A stretch of DNA of 64,000 bases from Paenibacillus typhae (GTDB lineage Bacteria; Bacillota; Bacilli; Paenibacillales; Paenibacillaceae), in NCBI RefSeq assembly GCF_900099765.1, contig NZ_FNDX01000020.1, positions 1-64,000 of the forward strand. Reading direction: 5' to 3'. The stretch's first letter is position 1. Each line of letters opens with the position of its first letter. The notes beneath the pieces are model-generated. The model had not been told where the DNA came from. It ran no database searches and saw only the letters and a program-made list of their open reading frames with translations. Made by a program: the position numbers and the translations under genes. Shown here piece by piece: positions 8,711 to 17,403 of the stretch.

Positions 8711-8833
8711 AAGAGACAGACTCTAAAAAAACCTGACATAAATGGATTAATAAATATACACAAAGATGAATTTTTATTATATAATACAAACAGAGTCTGG
8801 AGCTGCGGCTTGCAGGCAAAAGGAGAATTAACC

Positions 8834-10108
8834 GTGATCATTAGAAATGCCAGTGTATTGAACAAAGACGGCGAACTGGAAGTTAAGCATATCGTAGTTC
8901 AGGACGGGATCATCACAGCGGTTGAAAGTGAGCTTCCGGCGGAAGAATCCGGTGAGATTGTAGACGCGGAAGGCAAGCTGCTGGTACCGGGCCTGATCGA
9001 TATGCACGTGCATCTGCGCGAGCCGGGCTTTGAGCATAAAGAAACGATTGAAACCGGCGCACGGTCGGCAGCCAAAGGCGGATTCACCACCATCGCCTGC
9101 ATGCCGAACACCCGCCCAGTGACAGATACTCCTGAAATCGTCGAGCTGGTAAAAGAAAAGGCGCGTGAAGCCGGACTCGTCAAAGTGCTGCCTTATGCGG
9201 CAATCACCAAAAATGAGCTTGGCCGCGAGCTGACAGACTTTGCCGCCCTGAAGGAAGCCGGAGCGATCGGCTTTACCGACGACGGTGTAGGTGTACAGAC
9301 CGCTCAAATGATGAAGGATGCCATGAAGCTGGCAGCAAGCCTGGATATGCCGGTCATTGCTCACTGCGAGGATGATTCGCTGGTCGAAGGCTGTGCGGTG
9401 AACGAAGGTACTTTTGCCACCAAGCATGGCCTGAAGGGCATTCCGAACGAGTCGGAAGCCATTCATGTCGGACGCGACATTCTGCTCGCTGAAGCAACAG
9501 GCGTACACTACCATGTCTGCCACGTCAGCACGGAGCAGTCGGTACGGCTGATCCGCCAGGCAAAGCAAATCGGCATTAAAGTAACCGCAGAGGTGTGTCC
9601 GCACCATCTGCTGCTCTCCGAAGAAGATATCCCGGGAATGGACGCCAACTGGAAAATGAACCCGCCGCTGCGCTCCCGCCGCGATGTGGAAGCCTGCATC
9701 GAGGGGCTGCTGGACGGAACGATTGACATCATCGTAACTGACCATGCGCCGCACAGCGAGGAAGAAAAAGCCAAGGGCATGCAGCTTGCACCGTTTGGCA
9801 TCGTCGGCTTCGAGACAGCCTTCCCTCTGCTGTATACCGCTTTTGTAGCGACAGGCAAATGGGATCTGTCCTTGCTGGTACAGCGGATGACCGCTGATCC
9901 GGCCCGCGTGTTCCGGCTGAACACAGGCAGCCTGGCTGTAGGAGCGGCGGCTGACTTGACACTGATTGACCTGAATGAAGAGCAGGTGGTTGACCCGGCC
10001 ACTTTTGCCACTAAGGGACGCAATACACCGTTCACCGGATGGAAGCTGAAAGGCTGGCCGGTAGCAACCTGGGTAGACGGCAAGGCCGTCTGGACGAAGG
10101 CTAACTAA
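8834..10108 (+). CDS. pyrC: Dihydroorotase
   Basis: A 424-residue class I dihydroorotase of the amidohydrolase fold. The metal-binding DMHVHLREPG motif has H58 and H60; later signs are CMPNT, IAHCED, VTDHAPH and the C-terminal GRNTPFTGW. It cyclises carbamoyl aspartate to dihydroorotate. I chose GTG at 8834, because AAAGGAG lies 6-7 bases upstream; an upstream TTG at 8810 has no such site. The 123-base gap after pyrB contains a TATATAATAC stretch that could include a weak internal promoter, but no convincing -35 element is seen. There is no second PyrR element in the gap. Confidence 0.95.
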   Translation: MIIRNASVLNKDGELEVKHIVVQDGIITAVESELPAEESGEIVDAEGKLLVPGLIDMHVHLREPGFEHKETIETGARSAAKGGFTTIACMPNTRPVTDTPEIVELVKEKAREAGLVKVLPYAAITKNELGRELTDFAALKEAGAIGFTDDGVGVQTAQMMKDAMKLAASLDMPVIAHCEDDSLVEGCAVNEGTFATKHGLKGIPNESEAIHVGRDILLAEATGVHYHVCHVSTEQSVRLIRQAKQIGIKVTAEVCPHHLLLSEEDIPGMDANWKMNPPLRSRRDVEACIEGLLDGTIDIIVTDHAPHSEEEKAKGMQLAPFGIVGFETAFPLLYTAFVATGKWDLSLLVQRMTADPARVFRLNTGSLAVGAAADLTLIDLNEEQVVDPATFATKGRNTPFTGWKLKGWPVATWVDGKAVWTKAN

Positions 10109-10175
10109 CGATCCTGACTGGATCAGGATAGAGACAATAGAATCAGACTACAGAAACAAGAAGGAGTGGAAGGAA

Positions 10176-11357
10176 ATGCAGGCAAGATTGCTGCTTCAGG
10201 ACGGAACGCTGTTTACAGGGACCGCATTTGGCGCTGAGGGCGAAATGACAGGCGAGGTTGTTTTTAACACAGGGATTACAGGTTATCAGGAGGTGCTGTC
10301 GGACCCTTCCTACTGCGGACAGATCGTAACGATGACTTATCCGCTGATCGGGAACTACGGCATTACCCGTGATGATTTTGAATCCGTGCGTCCTTTTGTA
10401 CACGGCTTTGTTGTACGCCGCCATGAAGATGTGCCGAGCAACTGGCGCGCTGAATACAGTGTGGATGACCTGCTGAAGGAATATGGCATTCCAGGGATCA
10501 GCGAGATCGACACCCGGATGCTGACCCGCATTATCCGCCACTACGGAACGATGAAAGCCATCCTGACTACTTCTAACAAGCGTGTGGAAGAGCTGATGGA
10601 AATGATGGGCGACACAACCATTGAAGAGCTGCGCAACCAGGTTGCCCGCACCTCTACCACTACAAGCTACAGCAGCCCTGGAACGAAGGAACGCATTGTG
10701 CTGGTTGATTACGGCGCGAAGACCGGTATCCTGCGCGAGCTGAACAACCGCGGCTGTGACGTAGTGGTTGTGCCTCACGATGTAACAGCGGACGAAATCC
10801 GCCGCCTAAACCCTGACGGAATCCAGCTGTCCAACGGCCCTGGGGACCCTAAGGATGTGCCTTATGCCGTGAACACCATCTCCGAGCTGCTTGGCGAATA
10901 CCCGATCTTCGGCATCTGCCTGGGTCACCAATTGTTCGCACTGGCTTGCGGTGCTGACACCGAGAAGCTGAAGTTCGGCCACCGCGGCGGTAACCACCCG
11001 GTTAAGGAGCTGGAAAGCGGACGCTGCTTCATCACCTCGCAGAACCACGGCTACACTGTTAATGAAGAATCTGTGCAGAGCACCGAGCTTGAAGTGACGC
11101 ACATCAACAATAATGACAAGACCATTGAAGGCCTGAAGCATAGCCGGTACCCTGCATTTTCGGTGCAGTACCATCCGGAAGCAGCGCCGGGACCGCATGA
11201 CAGCAGCTATCTGTTCGACCGTTTCCTGCAGATGATTGCCGATCACAAAGCGAAGACGCCTGCCGGCTCACGCCAGGCACAGCTTGCCGCCAATGCCAGA
11301 ATCACGGCACCTAAACCAACAACACCGAAGCTTGAAGCCGTGAAAGGAGCTCTATAA
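10176..11357 (+). CDS. carA: Carbamoyl-phosphate synthase, small (glutaminase) subunit
   Basis: A 393-residue glutamine amidotransferase subunit that releases ammonia from glutamine for the large subunit. The N-terminal CPSase small-chain domain contains GYQEVLSDPSY. The class I glutaminase domain has the catalytic cysteine C248 in GICLGHQ and the H333/E335 pair in YHPEA. The C-terminal 30 residues (rich in Ala, Thr, Pro and Lys) extend beyond the usual end. The gene lies 2 bases before carB. Because it sits in the PyrR-controlled operon it is the pyrimidine-type copy (pyrAA in Bacillus naming). Confidence 0.95.
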   Translation: MQARLLLQDGTLFTGTAFGAEGEMTGEVVFNTGITGYQEVLSDPSYCGQIVTMTYPLIGNYGITRDDFESVRPFVHGFVVRRHEDVPSNWRAEYSVDDLLKEYGIPGISEIDTRMLTRIIRHYGTMKAILTTSNKRVEELMEMMGDTTIEELRNQVARTSTTTSYSSPGTKERIVLVDYGAKTGILRELNNRGCDVVVVPHDVTADEIRRLNPDGIQLSNGPGDPKDVPYAVNTISELLGEYPIFGICLGHQLFALACGADTEKLKFGHRGGNHPVKELESGRCFITSQNHGYTVNEESVQSTELEVTHINNNDKTIEGLKHSRYPAFSVQYHPEAAPGPHDSSYLFDRFLQMIADHKAKTPAGSRQAQLAANARITAPKPTTPKLEAVKGAL

Positions 11358-11359
11358 TC

Positions 11360-14300
11360 ATGCCTAAGAACGATAAACTTAAAAAAATCCTCGTCATCGG
11401 CTCCGGTCCGATCGTCATCGGTCAGGCCGCCGAGTTCGACTATGCAGGCACACAGGCCTGCCAGGCTCTGAAAGAAGAAGGCGTGGAGGTTGTACTGATC
11501 AACAGCAACCCGGCCACCATCATGACTGATACCAACATGGCTGATAAAGTATACATTGAGCCAATCACCCTTGATTTCGTAACAGGCATTATCCGCCAGG
11601 AGCGTCCCGACGGACTGCTGCCGACTCTGGGCGGCCAGACCGGTCTGAATATGGCTGTTGAGCTGGCGCGTGCCGGCGTACTGGAAGCGGAGAATGTGAA
11701 GCTGCTCGGTACTCAGCTGCACTCGATCGAGAAGGCAGAAGACCGCGACTTGTTCCGCGAACTGATGCGCGAGCTGGATCAGCCTGTTCCGGAAAGTATC
11801 ATTATTACTACTGTAGATGAAGCGATGAGCTTCGCTGAAGAAATCGGCTTCCCGCTGATCGTACGTCCGGCTTATACGCTCGGCGGAACAGGCGGCGGGA
11901 TCTGCGACAACGCGGAAGAACTGCGTGAAACGGTAAAAGCGGGTATCCGCTATAGCCCGATCGGCCAGTGTCTGGTCGAGAAGAGCATCGCCGGCATGAA
12001 GGAAGTCGAATATGAGGTTATGCGTGACGCGAACGACAACTGTATCGTGGTCTGCAACATGGAGAACTTTGACCCTGTAGGTGTACATACTGGCGACAGT
12101 ATCGTTGTGGCACCGAGCCAGACGCTCTCCGACCGCGAATACCAGATGCTGCGCAGCGCTTCACTGAAGATCATCCGTGCGCTGAATATCGAAGGCGGCT
12201 GTAACGTACAGTTCGCGCTTGATCCGCAGAGCTATCAATATTATGTAATCGAAGTGAATCCGCGTGTCAGCCGCTCCTCGGCGCTTGCCTCCAAGGCAAC
12301 CGGTTATCCAATCGCTAAGATGGCAGCCAAAATCGCCCTCGGCTACACGCTTGACGAAATCGTTAACCCGGTTACCGGACAGACGTATGCCTGCTTCGAG
12401 CCGACACTGGACTATATTGTGAGCAAAATCCCGCGCTGGCCGTTCGACAAGTTCACCTCGGCGAACCGCAAGCTGGGCACGCAGATGAAAGCGACCGGCG
12501 AAGTAATGGCGATCGGCCGTACCTTTGAAGAGTCGATCCACAAGGCCGTGCGTTCCCTGGAAATCGGAGTTCACCGCTTCCGCTTACCGGGTGCCGAGCT
12601 GCTCGAAGACAGCGTCCTGCGTACCCGCCTGGCTAAGGCAGATGACGAGCGGCTGTTCCTGATCGCCGAAGCCTACCGCCGCGGCTATCAGCTGCAGGAA
12701 ATCCAGGACATCACCAAGGTTGACTGGTGGTTCCTGTCCAAGATCGAAGGACTGGTACAGTTCGAGGATGTGCTGCGCAGTGAAGAAACACTGAGTGCTG
12801 AAACACTATATCAGGCAAAACGCAAAGGCTTCACTGACCGGGCTATCGCCGAGATCCGCGCCGAAGGCCGTCCTGGCGGTGCACAGACGAAGGAAGCGGA
12901 TGTCCGCGCCCTGCGCCTGGCCCAAGGCCTGACACCTGTCTTCAAAATGGTAGATACCTGCGCCGCTGAGTTCGAAGCTTCGACGCCTTACTACTACTCG
13001 ACATATGAAACAGAAAACGAAGTTACGCATTCCGATAAGCAAAAGGTTGTAGTGCTCGGCTCCGGACCGATCCGTATCGGCCAGGGTATCGAGTTCGACT
13101 ACTCCACTGTACACGCAGTGTGGGCGATTCAGAATGCCGGCTATGAGGCCGTTATTATCAACAACAACCCGGAGACGGTGTCTACGGATTTCAATACTTC
13201 GGACCGGTTGTATTTTGAGCCGCTGTTCTTTGAAGATGTAATGAACGTCATCGCACAGGAAAATCCGATCGGGGTTATCGTACAGTTCGGCGGTCAGACA
13301 GCCATCAACCTTGCTGCTCCGCTGGCCGCTGCCGGCGTGAATATCCTCGGAACCAGCCTGTCGAGCATCGACGAAGCCGAGGACCGCAAGCGGTTTGAAG
13401 CGCTGCTGGCCCGTCTGGATATTGCACAGCCGAAAGGCAAAACCGTAACCGATGCAAGCCAGGCTGTAGAAACAGCGCAGTCCCTCGGCTATCCGGTGCT
13501 GGTGCGTCCTTCCTACGTGCTGGGCGGACGTGCGATGGAAATCGTATATAACGATACTGAGCTGATGAACTACATGGTTGAAGCGGTTAAGATCAATCCG
13601 GAGCATCCGGTCCTGATCGACCGTTACATGCTTGGCAAAGAGGTTGAGGTTGACGCAATCTGCGACGGCGAAACCGTAGTCATCCCGGGCATCATGGAGC
13701 ATGTGGAGCGCGCAGGCGTCCACTCCGGCGACTCCATCGCCGTATATCCTCCGCAGTACCTGGACGAAGGCCTGAAGCAGAAGATCGCCGATATCACGAT
13801 CAAAATCGCCAAAGAGCTGAAAACGATCGGTCTGGTGAACATCCAGTTCGTTATCTACCAGAACGAAGTGTATGTCATCGAAGTGAATCCGCGCTCCTCG
13901 CGTACGGTTCCGTTCCTGAGCAAGGTAACCGGCATTCCAATGGCGAATCTGGCGACCAAAATCATCCTCGGCAGCAAGCTGAAGGAAGAGGGTTACACAG
14001 AAGGCCTCTGGCCGGAGAGCGACTACGTATCGGTTAAAGTGCCGGTGTTCTCTTTTGCCAAGCTGCGCAGAGTAGAGCCGACCCTGGGACCTGAAATGAA
14101 GTCTACCGGCGAGGTAATGGGCCGCGACAAGCTTTATGCCAAGGCGCTGTACAAAGGTCTGATTGGTGCAGGCATGAAAATTCCGGCAACCGGCGCGATC
14201 ATCGTAACGGTAGCGGATAAAGACAAAGCCGAAGCGGTTGAGCTGATGAAGGGCTTCCATGCAATGGGCTACAAAATCATCGCTACAGGCGGCACAGCGC

Positions 14301-14581
14301 AGGCGCTGGAGCAGTCCGGCCTGAACGTGATGAACGTCAACAAGCTGGATGAAGGCGAGCCTACGATCCTCGACCTGATCCGCAGCGGTCAAGCGAACTT
14401 CGTGTTCAACACCCTGACCAAGGGTAAAACACCTGAGCGTGACGGCTTCCGCATCCGCCGCGAAGCGGTTGAGAACGGCGTGGTATGTATGACCTCGCTC
14501 GATACCGTAGCGGCGCTGCTGAAGATGCTGCAGACGATCAACTTCTCGTCACAGTCGATGCCCGCTTTTGTCGGACAATAA
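11360..14581 (+). CDS. carB: Carbamoyl-phosphate synthase, large subunit
   Basis: A 1073-residue subunit, the full length for the family. Two homologous ATP-grasp halves are visible, each opening with a nucleotide motif (KILVIGSGPIVIGQ near residue 10, and KVVVLGSGPIRIGQ near 560) and each carrying a EVNPRVSRSS or EVNPRSSRT metal/ATP motif. The C-terminal 140 residues form the MGS-like allosteric domain (FHAMGYKIIATGGTAQAL), where UMP or PRPP act in known enzymes. It makes carbamoyl phosphate from bicarbonate, ammonia and 2 ATP together with CarA. AAAGGAG precedes the start. Confidence 0.96.
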   Translation: MPKNDKLKKILVIGSGPIVIGQAAEFDYAGTQACQALKEEGVEVVLINSNPATIMTDTNMADKVYIEPITLDFVTGIIRQERPDGLLPTLGGQTGLNMAVELARAGVLEAENVKLLGTQLHSIEKAEDRDLFRELMRELDQPVPESIIITTVDEAMSFAEEIGFPLIVRPAYTLGGTGGGICDNAEELRETVKAGIRYSPIGQCLVEKSIAGMKEVEYEVMRDANDNCIVVCNMENFDPVGVHTGDSIVVAPSQTLSDREYQMLRSASLKIIRALNIEGGCNVQFALDPQSYQYYVIEVNPRVSRSSALASKATGYPIAKMAAKIALGYTLDEIVNPVTGQTYACFEPTLDYIVSKIPRWPFDKFTSANRKLGTQMKATGEVMAIGRTFEESIHKAVRSLEIGVHRFRLPGAELLEDSVLRTRLAKADDERLFLIAEAYRRGYQLQEIQDITKVDWWFLSKIEGLVQFEDVLRSEETLSAETLYQAKRKGFTDRAIAEIRAEGRPGGAQTKEADVRALRLAQGLTPVFKMVDTCAAEFEASTPYYYSTYETENEVTHSDKQKVVVLGSGPIRIGQGIEFDYSTVHAVWAIQNAGYEAVIINNNPETVSTDFNTSDRLYFEPLFFEDVMNVIAQENPIGVIVQFGGQTAINLAAPLAAAGVNILGTSLSSIDEAEDRKRFEALLARLDIAQPKGKTVTDASQAVETAQSLGYPVLVRPSYVLGGRAMEIVYNDTELMNYMVEAVKINPEHPVLIDRYMLGKEVEVDAICDGETVVIPGIMEHVERAGVHSGDSIAVYPPQYLDEGLKQKIADITIKIAKELKTIGLVNIQFVIYQNEVYVIEVNPRSSRTVPFLSKVTGIPMANLATKIILGSKLKEEGYTEGLWPESDYVSVKVPVFSFAKLRRVEPTLGPEMKSTGEVMGRDKLYAKALYKGLIGAGMKIPATGAIIVTVADKDKAEAVELMKGFHAMGYKIIATGGTAQALEQSGLNVMNVNKLDEGEPTILDLIRSGQANFVFNTLTKGKTPERDGFRIRREAVENGVVCMTSLDTVAALLKMLQTINFSSQSMPAFVGQ

Positions 14582-14701
14582 GATATGAATACCAGGAACT
14601 GCCTGCGGGCGGTTCCATTCAGGGGACGGTTTGCGTTAGCGCAGACCGTTCAACTGTGCCCGGGCAAGCAGATGATGAATGAAGGAGCTGGAGAACGACC
14701 T

Positions 14702-15484
14702 ATGGAACAGCAAACCACAGAGCAGACAGAGCATGAGACAATTGGTCAGATTGCAAAACGGGATGAGATGGCCGGCAGGCTGATGATTCCGCTAGACTAC
14801 CCGGATGCGGACTCCGCGCGGGTCCTGATTGATAAGCTGGAAGGCATCCCGTGTTACCTGAAGGTCGGCATGCAGCTGTTCTATGCAGCGGGGCCTGATT
14901 TTATCAGAGAGCTCAAGGAACGCGGCTACAACGTCTTTCTGGATGTGAAAATGCACGACATCCCAAATACCGTCCGTGGCGGTGCCGAGAGCATCACAAG
15001 GCTTGGTGTAGACATGTTCAACGTCCATGCCTCCGGAGGCAAGACGATGATGGCCGCAGCGCTGGAGGGAGCCGCCAAGGCGGTCAGCCTGAACCCTTCG
15101 CTGCATATTCCGCTGATCATTGCGGTTACGCAGCTTACAAGCACGAGCCAGGAAGTGATGAACGAAGAAATCGGCATTGCCGGGAAGGTAGAAGATACTG
15201 TGGTACGTTATGCCAAGCTGGCTACGGAAGCTGGGCTGCATGGCGTAGTTGCTTCTCCGCAGGAGTCGGCAGCGATCGCTGCAGCCTGCGGTCCGGAATT
15301 TGTCACAGTAACCCCGGGTATCCGTCCGGCAGGCTCGTCCCTGGACGACCAGTCCCGTGTAATGACCCCTGGACAAGCCATCCGCCAGGGCAGTCACTTC
15401 CTGGTCATAGGACGCCCGATTACCGCAGCCGCCGATCCGCGCGCAGCCGCACTATCCATTATTGAGGAGATGACACAAGCATGA
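14702..15484 (+). CDS. pyrF: Orotidine 5'-phosphate decarboxylase
   Basis: A 260-residue TIM-barrel enzyme that makes UMP from OMP. The catalytic charge network lies in FLDVKMHDIPNT (D81, K83, D86), with SGGKTMM and the C-terminal PGIRP and GRPIT phosphate-binding motifs. The chain has an N-terminal extension of about 25 residues before MIPLDYPD. I chose ATG at 14702, preceded by GGAG at 8 bases; the same frame stays open back to 14585, which would give a 299-residue product. The roughly 120-base gap after carB holds no pyrK or pyrD, which normally sit here in Bacillus. Its stop overlaps the pyrE start by 4 bases. Confidence 0.93.
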   Translation: MEQQTTEQTEHETIGQIAKRDEMAGRLMIPLDYPDADSARVLIDKLEGIPCYLKVGMQLFYAAGPDFIRELKERGYNVFLDVKMHDIPNTVRGGAESITRLGVDMFNVHASGGKTMMAAALEGAAKAVSLNPSLHIPLIIAVTQLTSTSQEVMNEEIGIAGKVEDTVVRYAKLATEAGLHGVVASPQESAAIAAACGPEFVTVTPGIRPAGSSLDDQSRVMTPGQAIRQGSHFLVIGRPITAAADPRAAALSIIEEMTQA

Positions 15485-16122
15485 GTACATTGTCTAATAC
15501 AAGTCAGAATGTTGCAGCCTATCTGCTGGAGATCGGAGCGGTTGCCCTGCGCCCGCAGGACCCTTTTACCTGGACCTCCGGCATTAAGTCGCCGATCTAT
15601 TGCGATAACCGCCTTACGATGTCTTTCCCGGAAGTGCGTAACTATATTGCAGGCGGCTTTGCAGCGCTGATTAAAGCCAGCTATCCGGAAGCGCAGGTTA
15701 TTGCAGGCACAGCAACCGCCGGTATCCCGCATGCCGCCTGGGTGTCCGACAAGCTGAATCTGCCTATGGCTTATATCCGCGATAAGGCCAAAGGCCACGG
15801 CAAGCAGAACCAGATCGAAGGCAGTATCTCTCCGGGCCAGAAGGTTATCGTTATCGAGGACCTGATCTCCACCGGCGGCAGCTCAATCAAAGCAGCACAG
15901 GCTGTGGAAGAGGCAGGCGGTGAGGTGTTGGCTGTTCTCGCGATCTTCAGCTATGAGCTGGACCGCGCTACTGAAGCATTCGCAGCAGCCGGTGTGCCGC
16001 TGCAGAGCCTGTCCAACTACACAACCCTGATTGATGTAGCCCTGAGCCAGGGCAAGATCGCTGAGAGCGATGTAGCGCTGCTGCAATCGTGGCGAAAAGA
16101 TCCGGCGTCGTTCGGAGTGTAA
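15481..16122 (+). CDS. pyrE: Orotate phosphoribosyltransferase
   Basis: A 213-residue type I phosphoribosyltransferase that joins orotate and PRPP to give OMP. The PRPP-binding loop is VIVIEDLISTGGSS, and the flexible loop segment is YIRDKAKGHGKQNQIEG. The conserved TWTSGIKSPIYCDNR is near the N terminus. It begins inside the end of pyrF (ATGA overlap), behind GAGGAG, so it is the last gene of the pyr operon. A long hairpin follows. Confidence 0.95.
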   Translation: MSTLSNTSQNVAAYLLEIGAVALRPQDPFTWTSGIKSPIYCDNRLTMSFPEVRNYIAGGFAALIKASYPEAQVIAGTATAGIPHAAWVSDKLNLPMAYIRDKAKGHGKQNQIEGSISPGQKVIVIEDLISTGGSSIKAAQAVEEAGGEVLAVLAIFSYELDRATEAFAAAGVPLQSLSNYTTLIDVALSQGKIAESDVALLQSWRKDPASFGV

Positions 16123-16143
16123 GCTTATTTAAAATGTTTTACG

Positions 16144-16193
16144 TGCGGGACCTGCAGCTTTCCGGTTATGAGAGCTGTAAGTCCCGCATATTT
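16144..16193 (+). terminator. Hairpin after pyrE, probable operon terminator
   Basis: TGCGGGAC (16144-16151) pairs with GTCCCGCA (16181-16188), and inside it CAGCT pairs with AGCTG. The tail TATTTAT is only moderately T-rich. Confidence 0.6.
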
Positions 16194-16259
16194 ATCTGTC
16201 ATGATGGGGTATGCTATTACTGCAGCGCTGAATAACCGACTTCAAAGGAGACATCCATC

Positions 16260-16424
16260 ATGAACTGGATTTATTTTGCCAAGCTGTTCCGGACGAGATT
16301 TCAGGCGGGCTGTCTGGCCAAAAGGCTGGAGCAGGACGGCTGGATCTACGGCTATCATGACCCGCGCTTTGTAGAAATTTACCGGTCGCGGAAGGGGCGT
16401 TATGGGGTCCGTTTTTTACCGTAA
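16260..16424 (+). CDS. Small basic protein, unknown
   Basis: A 54-residue reading frame starting at ATG 16260, with AAAGGAG 9 bases upstream. The product is basic and aromatic: MNWIYFAKLFRTRF, then LAKRLEQDGWIYGYHDPRF, and a tail rich in Arg (EIYRSRKGRYGVRF). I do not recognise a family. The strong ribosome binding site and coding-like composition make it a likely gene. It lies between the pyr operon and the tRNA cluster. Confidence 0.55.
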   Translation: MNWIYFAKLFRTRFQAGCLAKRLEQDGWIYGYHDPRFVEIYRSRKGRYGVRFLP

Positions 16425-16443
16425 GCAATTAACAATTTCATCC

Positions 16444-16473
16444 TTGACTTTAGGGCCTTATTTAATGTATATT
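16444..16473 (+). promoter_or_regulatory. Probable promoter of the tRNA pair
   Basis: TTGACT (16444-16449), an 18-base spacer, and TATATT (16468-16473), about 32 bases before the first tRNA. Confidence 0.55.
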
Positions 16474-16505
16474 AACTATTGTCGCTGTTTGAATAAGTTT
16501 ACTGA

Positions 16506-16585
<80 letters not shown>

Positions 16586-16623
16586 ATTCTTTTACAGCCA
16601 TTGTACATTCGGATACCTAGTCC

Positions 16624-16697
16624 GGGCCCTTAGCTCAGTTGGTTAGAGCGGTCGGCTCATAACCGATTGGTCACAGGTTCGAGTCCTGTAGGGCCCA
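16624..16697 (+). tRNA. tRNA-Ile2 type (CAT anticodon, lysidine-modified)
   Basis: A 74-base tRNA without an encoded CCA. The acceptor is GGGCCCT with AGGGCCC, and the anticodon loop is CTCATAA. The body closely resembles the Bacillus isoleucine tRNA read as CAT rather than the elongator methionine tRNA, whose loop is usually TTCATAC. C4-G69 and C5-G68 pairs are present, as TilS substrates require. An elongator tRNA-Met cannot be fully excluded. Confidence 0.75.
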
Positions 16698-16705
16698 CTT
16701 CACTA

Positions 16706-16733
16706 AACCCCTTGCGTAGCAAGGGGTTTTTGC
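16706..16733 (+). terminator. Terminator after the tRNA pair
   Basis: AACCCCTTGC and GCAAGGGGTT pair around GTA, followed by T residues. Confidence 0.85.
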
Positions 16734-16818
16734 TTTGTTTGGGGTTATTGGTGGTTAGTATAAAGGAGAATTGGAATTATAATGGATAAACAGATGGTGA
16801 TTGTGCGGTAGAAGGATC

Positions 16819-17400
16819 TTATATTAACCAGGTCTCATAAAGCTCGGGTCTTTGAAGTCTAACGAACTCCCTGAAACGGGATAACAGGTTCAGGTTATTG
16901 AGTTCATCAAATAGTATTTTAGGCTTAGGAGAGTGAAATGCGAATGAGTGTACAAGATCAATGGCAACAAGGGTTTGTGAAGGGGTTAACAGAATATGTC
17001 TCAATGCCGCATCGATCCGTTGCAGGCCTAAGCGCGTCATTTCCTCTAGCAAATCAATTATTTTTTCGGCCATGGCATCATCAATGCACGGATTATGAAG
17101 AAAGTATTCATCTAACCCCTGTCCCTGTATATACTCTATTACGTTATAGTTAACTCCGGAATCAAATAATTTTTGGAAGAATTTAGAAGATTGCACATGC
17201 TTAAGCACAATGAACTCCAACTTGGCATCATCGGGAGACGCATAGATTTTAACGCATCTGCCGGAATCCAATAGAAAAACAGCACCTTGCGCACCGGCTC
17301 CGATAAGGGGGAGGGATGTGGGATTATCAAAAGAAACCTGATAATTTACGCCTGGCAGCTGAACTCCGGGATAAACCGTAATCGCTGTGAAGTTATCCAT
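16819..17400 (-). CDS. Small protein-kinase-like protein
   Basis: A 193-residue protein with a compact kinase fold. Residues 33-42 (IGAGAQGAVF) look like a glycine-rich ATP loop, K51 (CVKIY) like the ATP-binding lysine, and VIEYIQG (about 87-93) like the hinge. RIDAALRHILL with D130 would stand for the catalytic loop, and VAIDLVHSF with D148 for the DFG-like metal site. The layout resembles the short YrzF-type kinases of Bacillus. It begins 3 bases after the end of the HipA-like gene, so the two are one transcript. Activity and substrate are unknown; it may phosphorylate or antagonise its partner. Confidence 0.65.
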   Translation of the reverse strand: MDNFTAITVYPGVQLPGVNYQVSFDNPTSLPLIGAGAQGAVFLLDSGRCVKIYASPDDAKLEFIVLKHVQSSKFFQKLFDSGVNYNVIEYIQGQGLDEYFLHNPCIDDAMAEKIIDLLEEMTRLGLQRIDAALRHILLTPSQTLVAIDLVHSFAFHSPKPKILFDELNNLNLLSRFREFVRLQRPELYETWLI

Positions 17401-17403
17401 CCG

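Noticed and set aside
8740..8790. Strong internal promoter before pyrC
   Set aside because: A TATATAAT-like stretch exists, but no -35 element at a proper distance could be found.
12806..14392. A 528-residue frame on the minus strand
   Set aside because: It lies wholly inside carB in antisense, has no ribosome binding site and no recognisable domain; long antisense frames are expected in GC-rich conserved genes.
14585..14701. N-terminal extension of pyrF or a remnant of pyrK/pyrD
   Set aside because: The frame is open, but the residues are not like any pyrimidine protein and the ribosome binding site favours ATG 14702.
16624..16697. Elongator tRNA-Met
   Set aside because: The anticodon is CAT, but the loop CTCATAA, the body and the C4-G69/C5-G68 pairs fit the Ile2 tRNA better.
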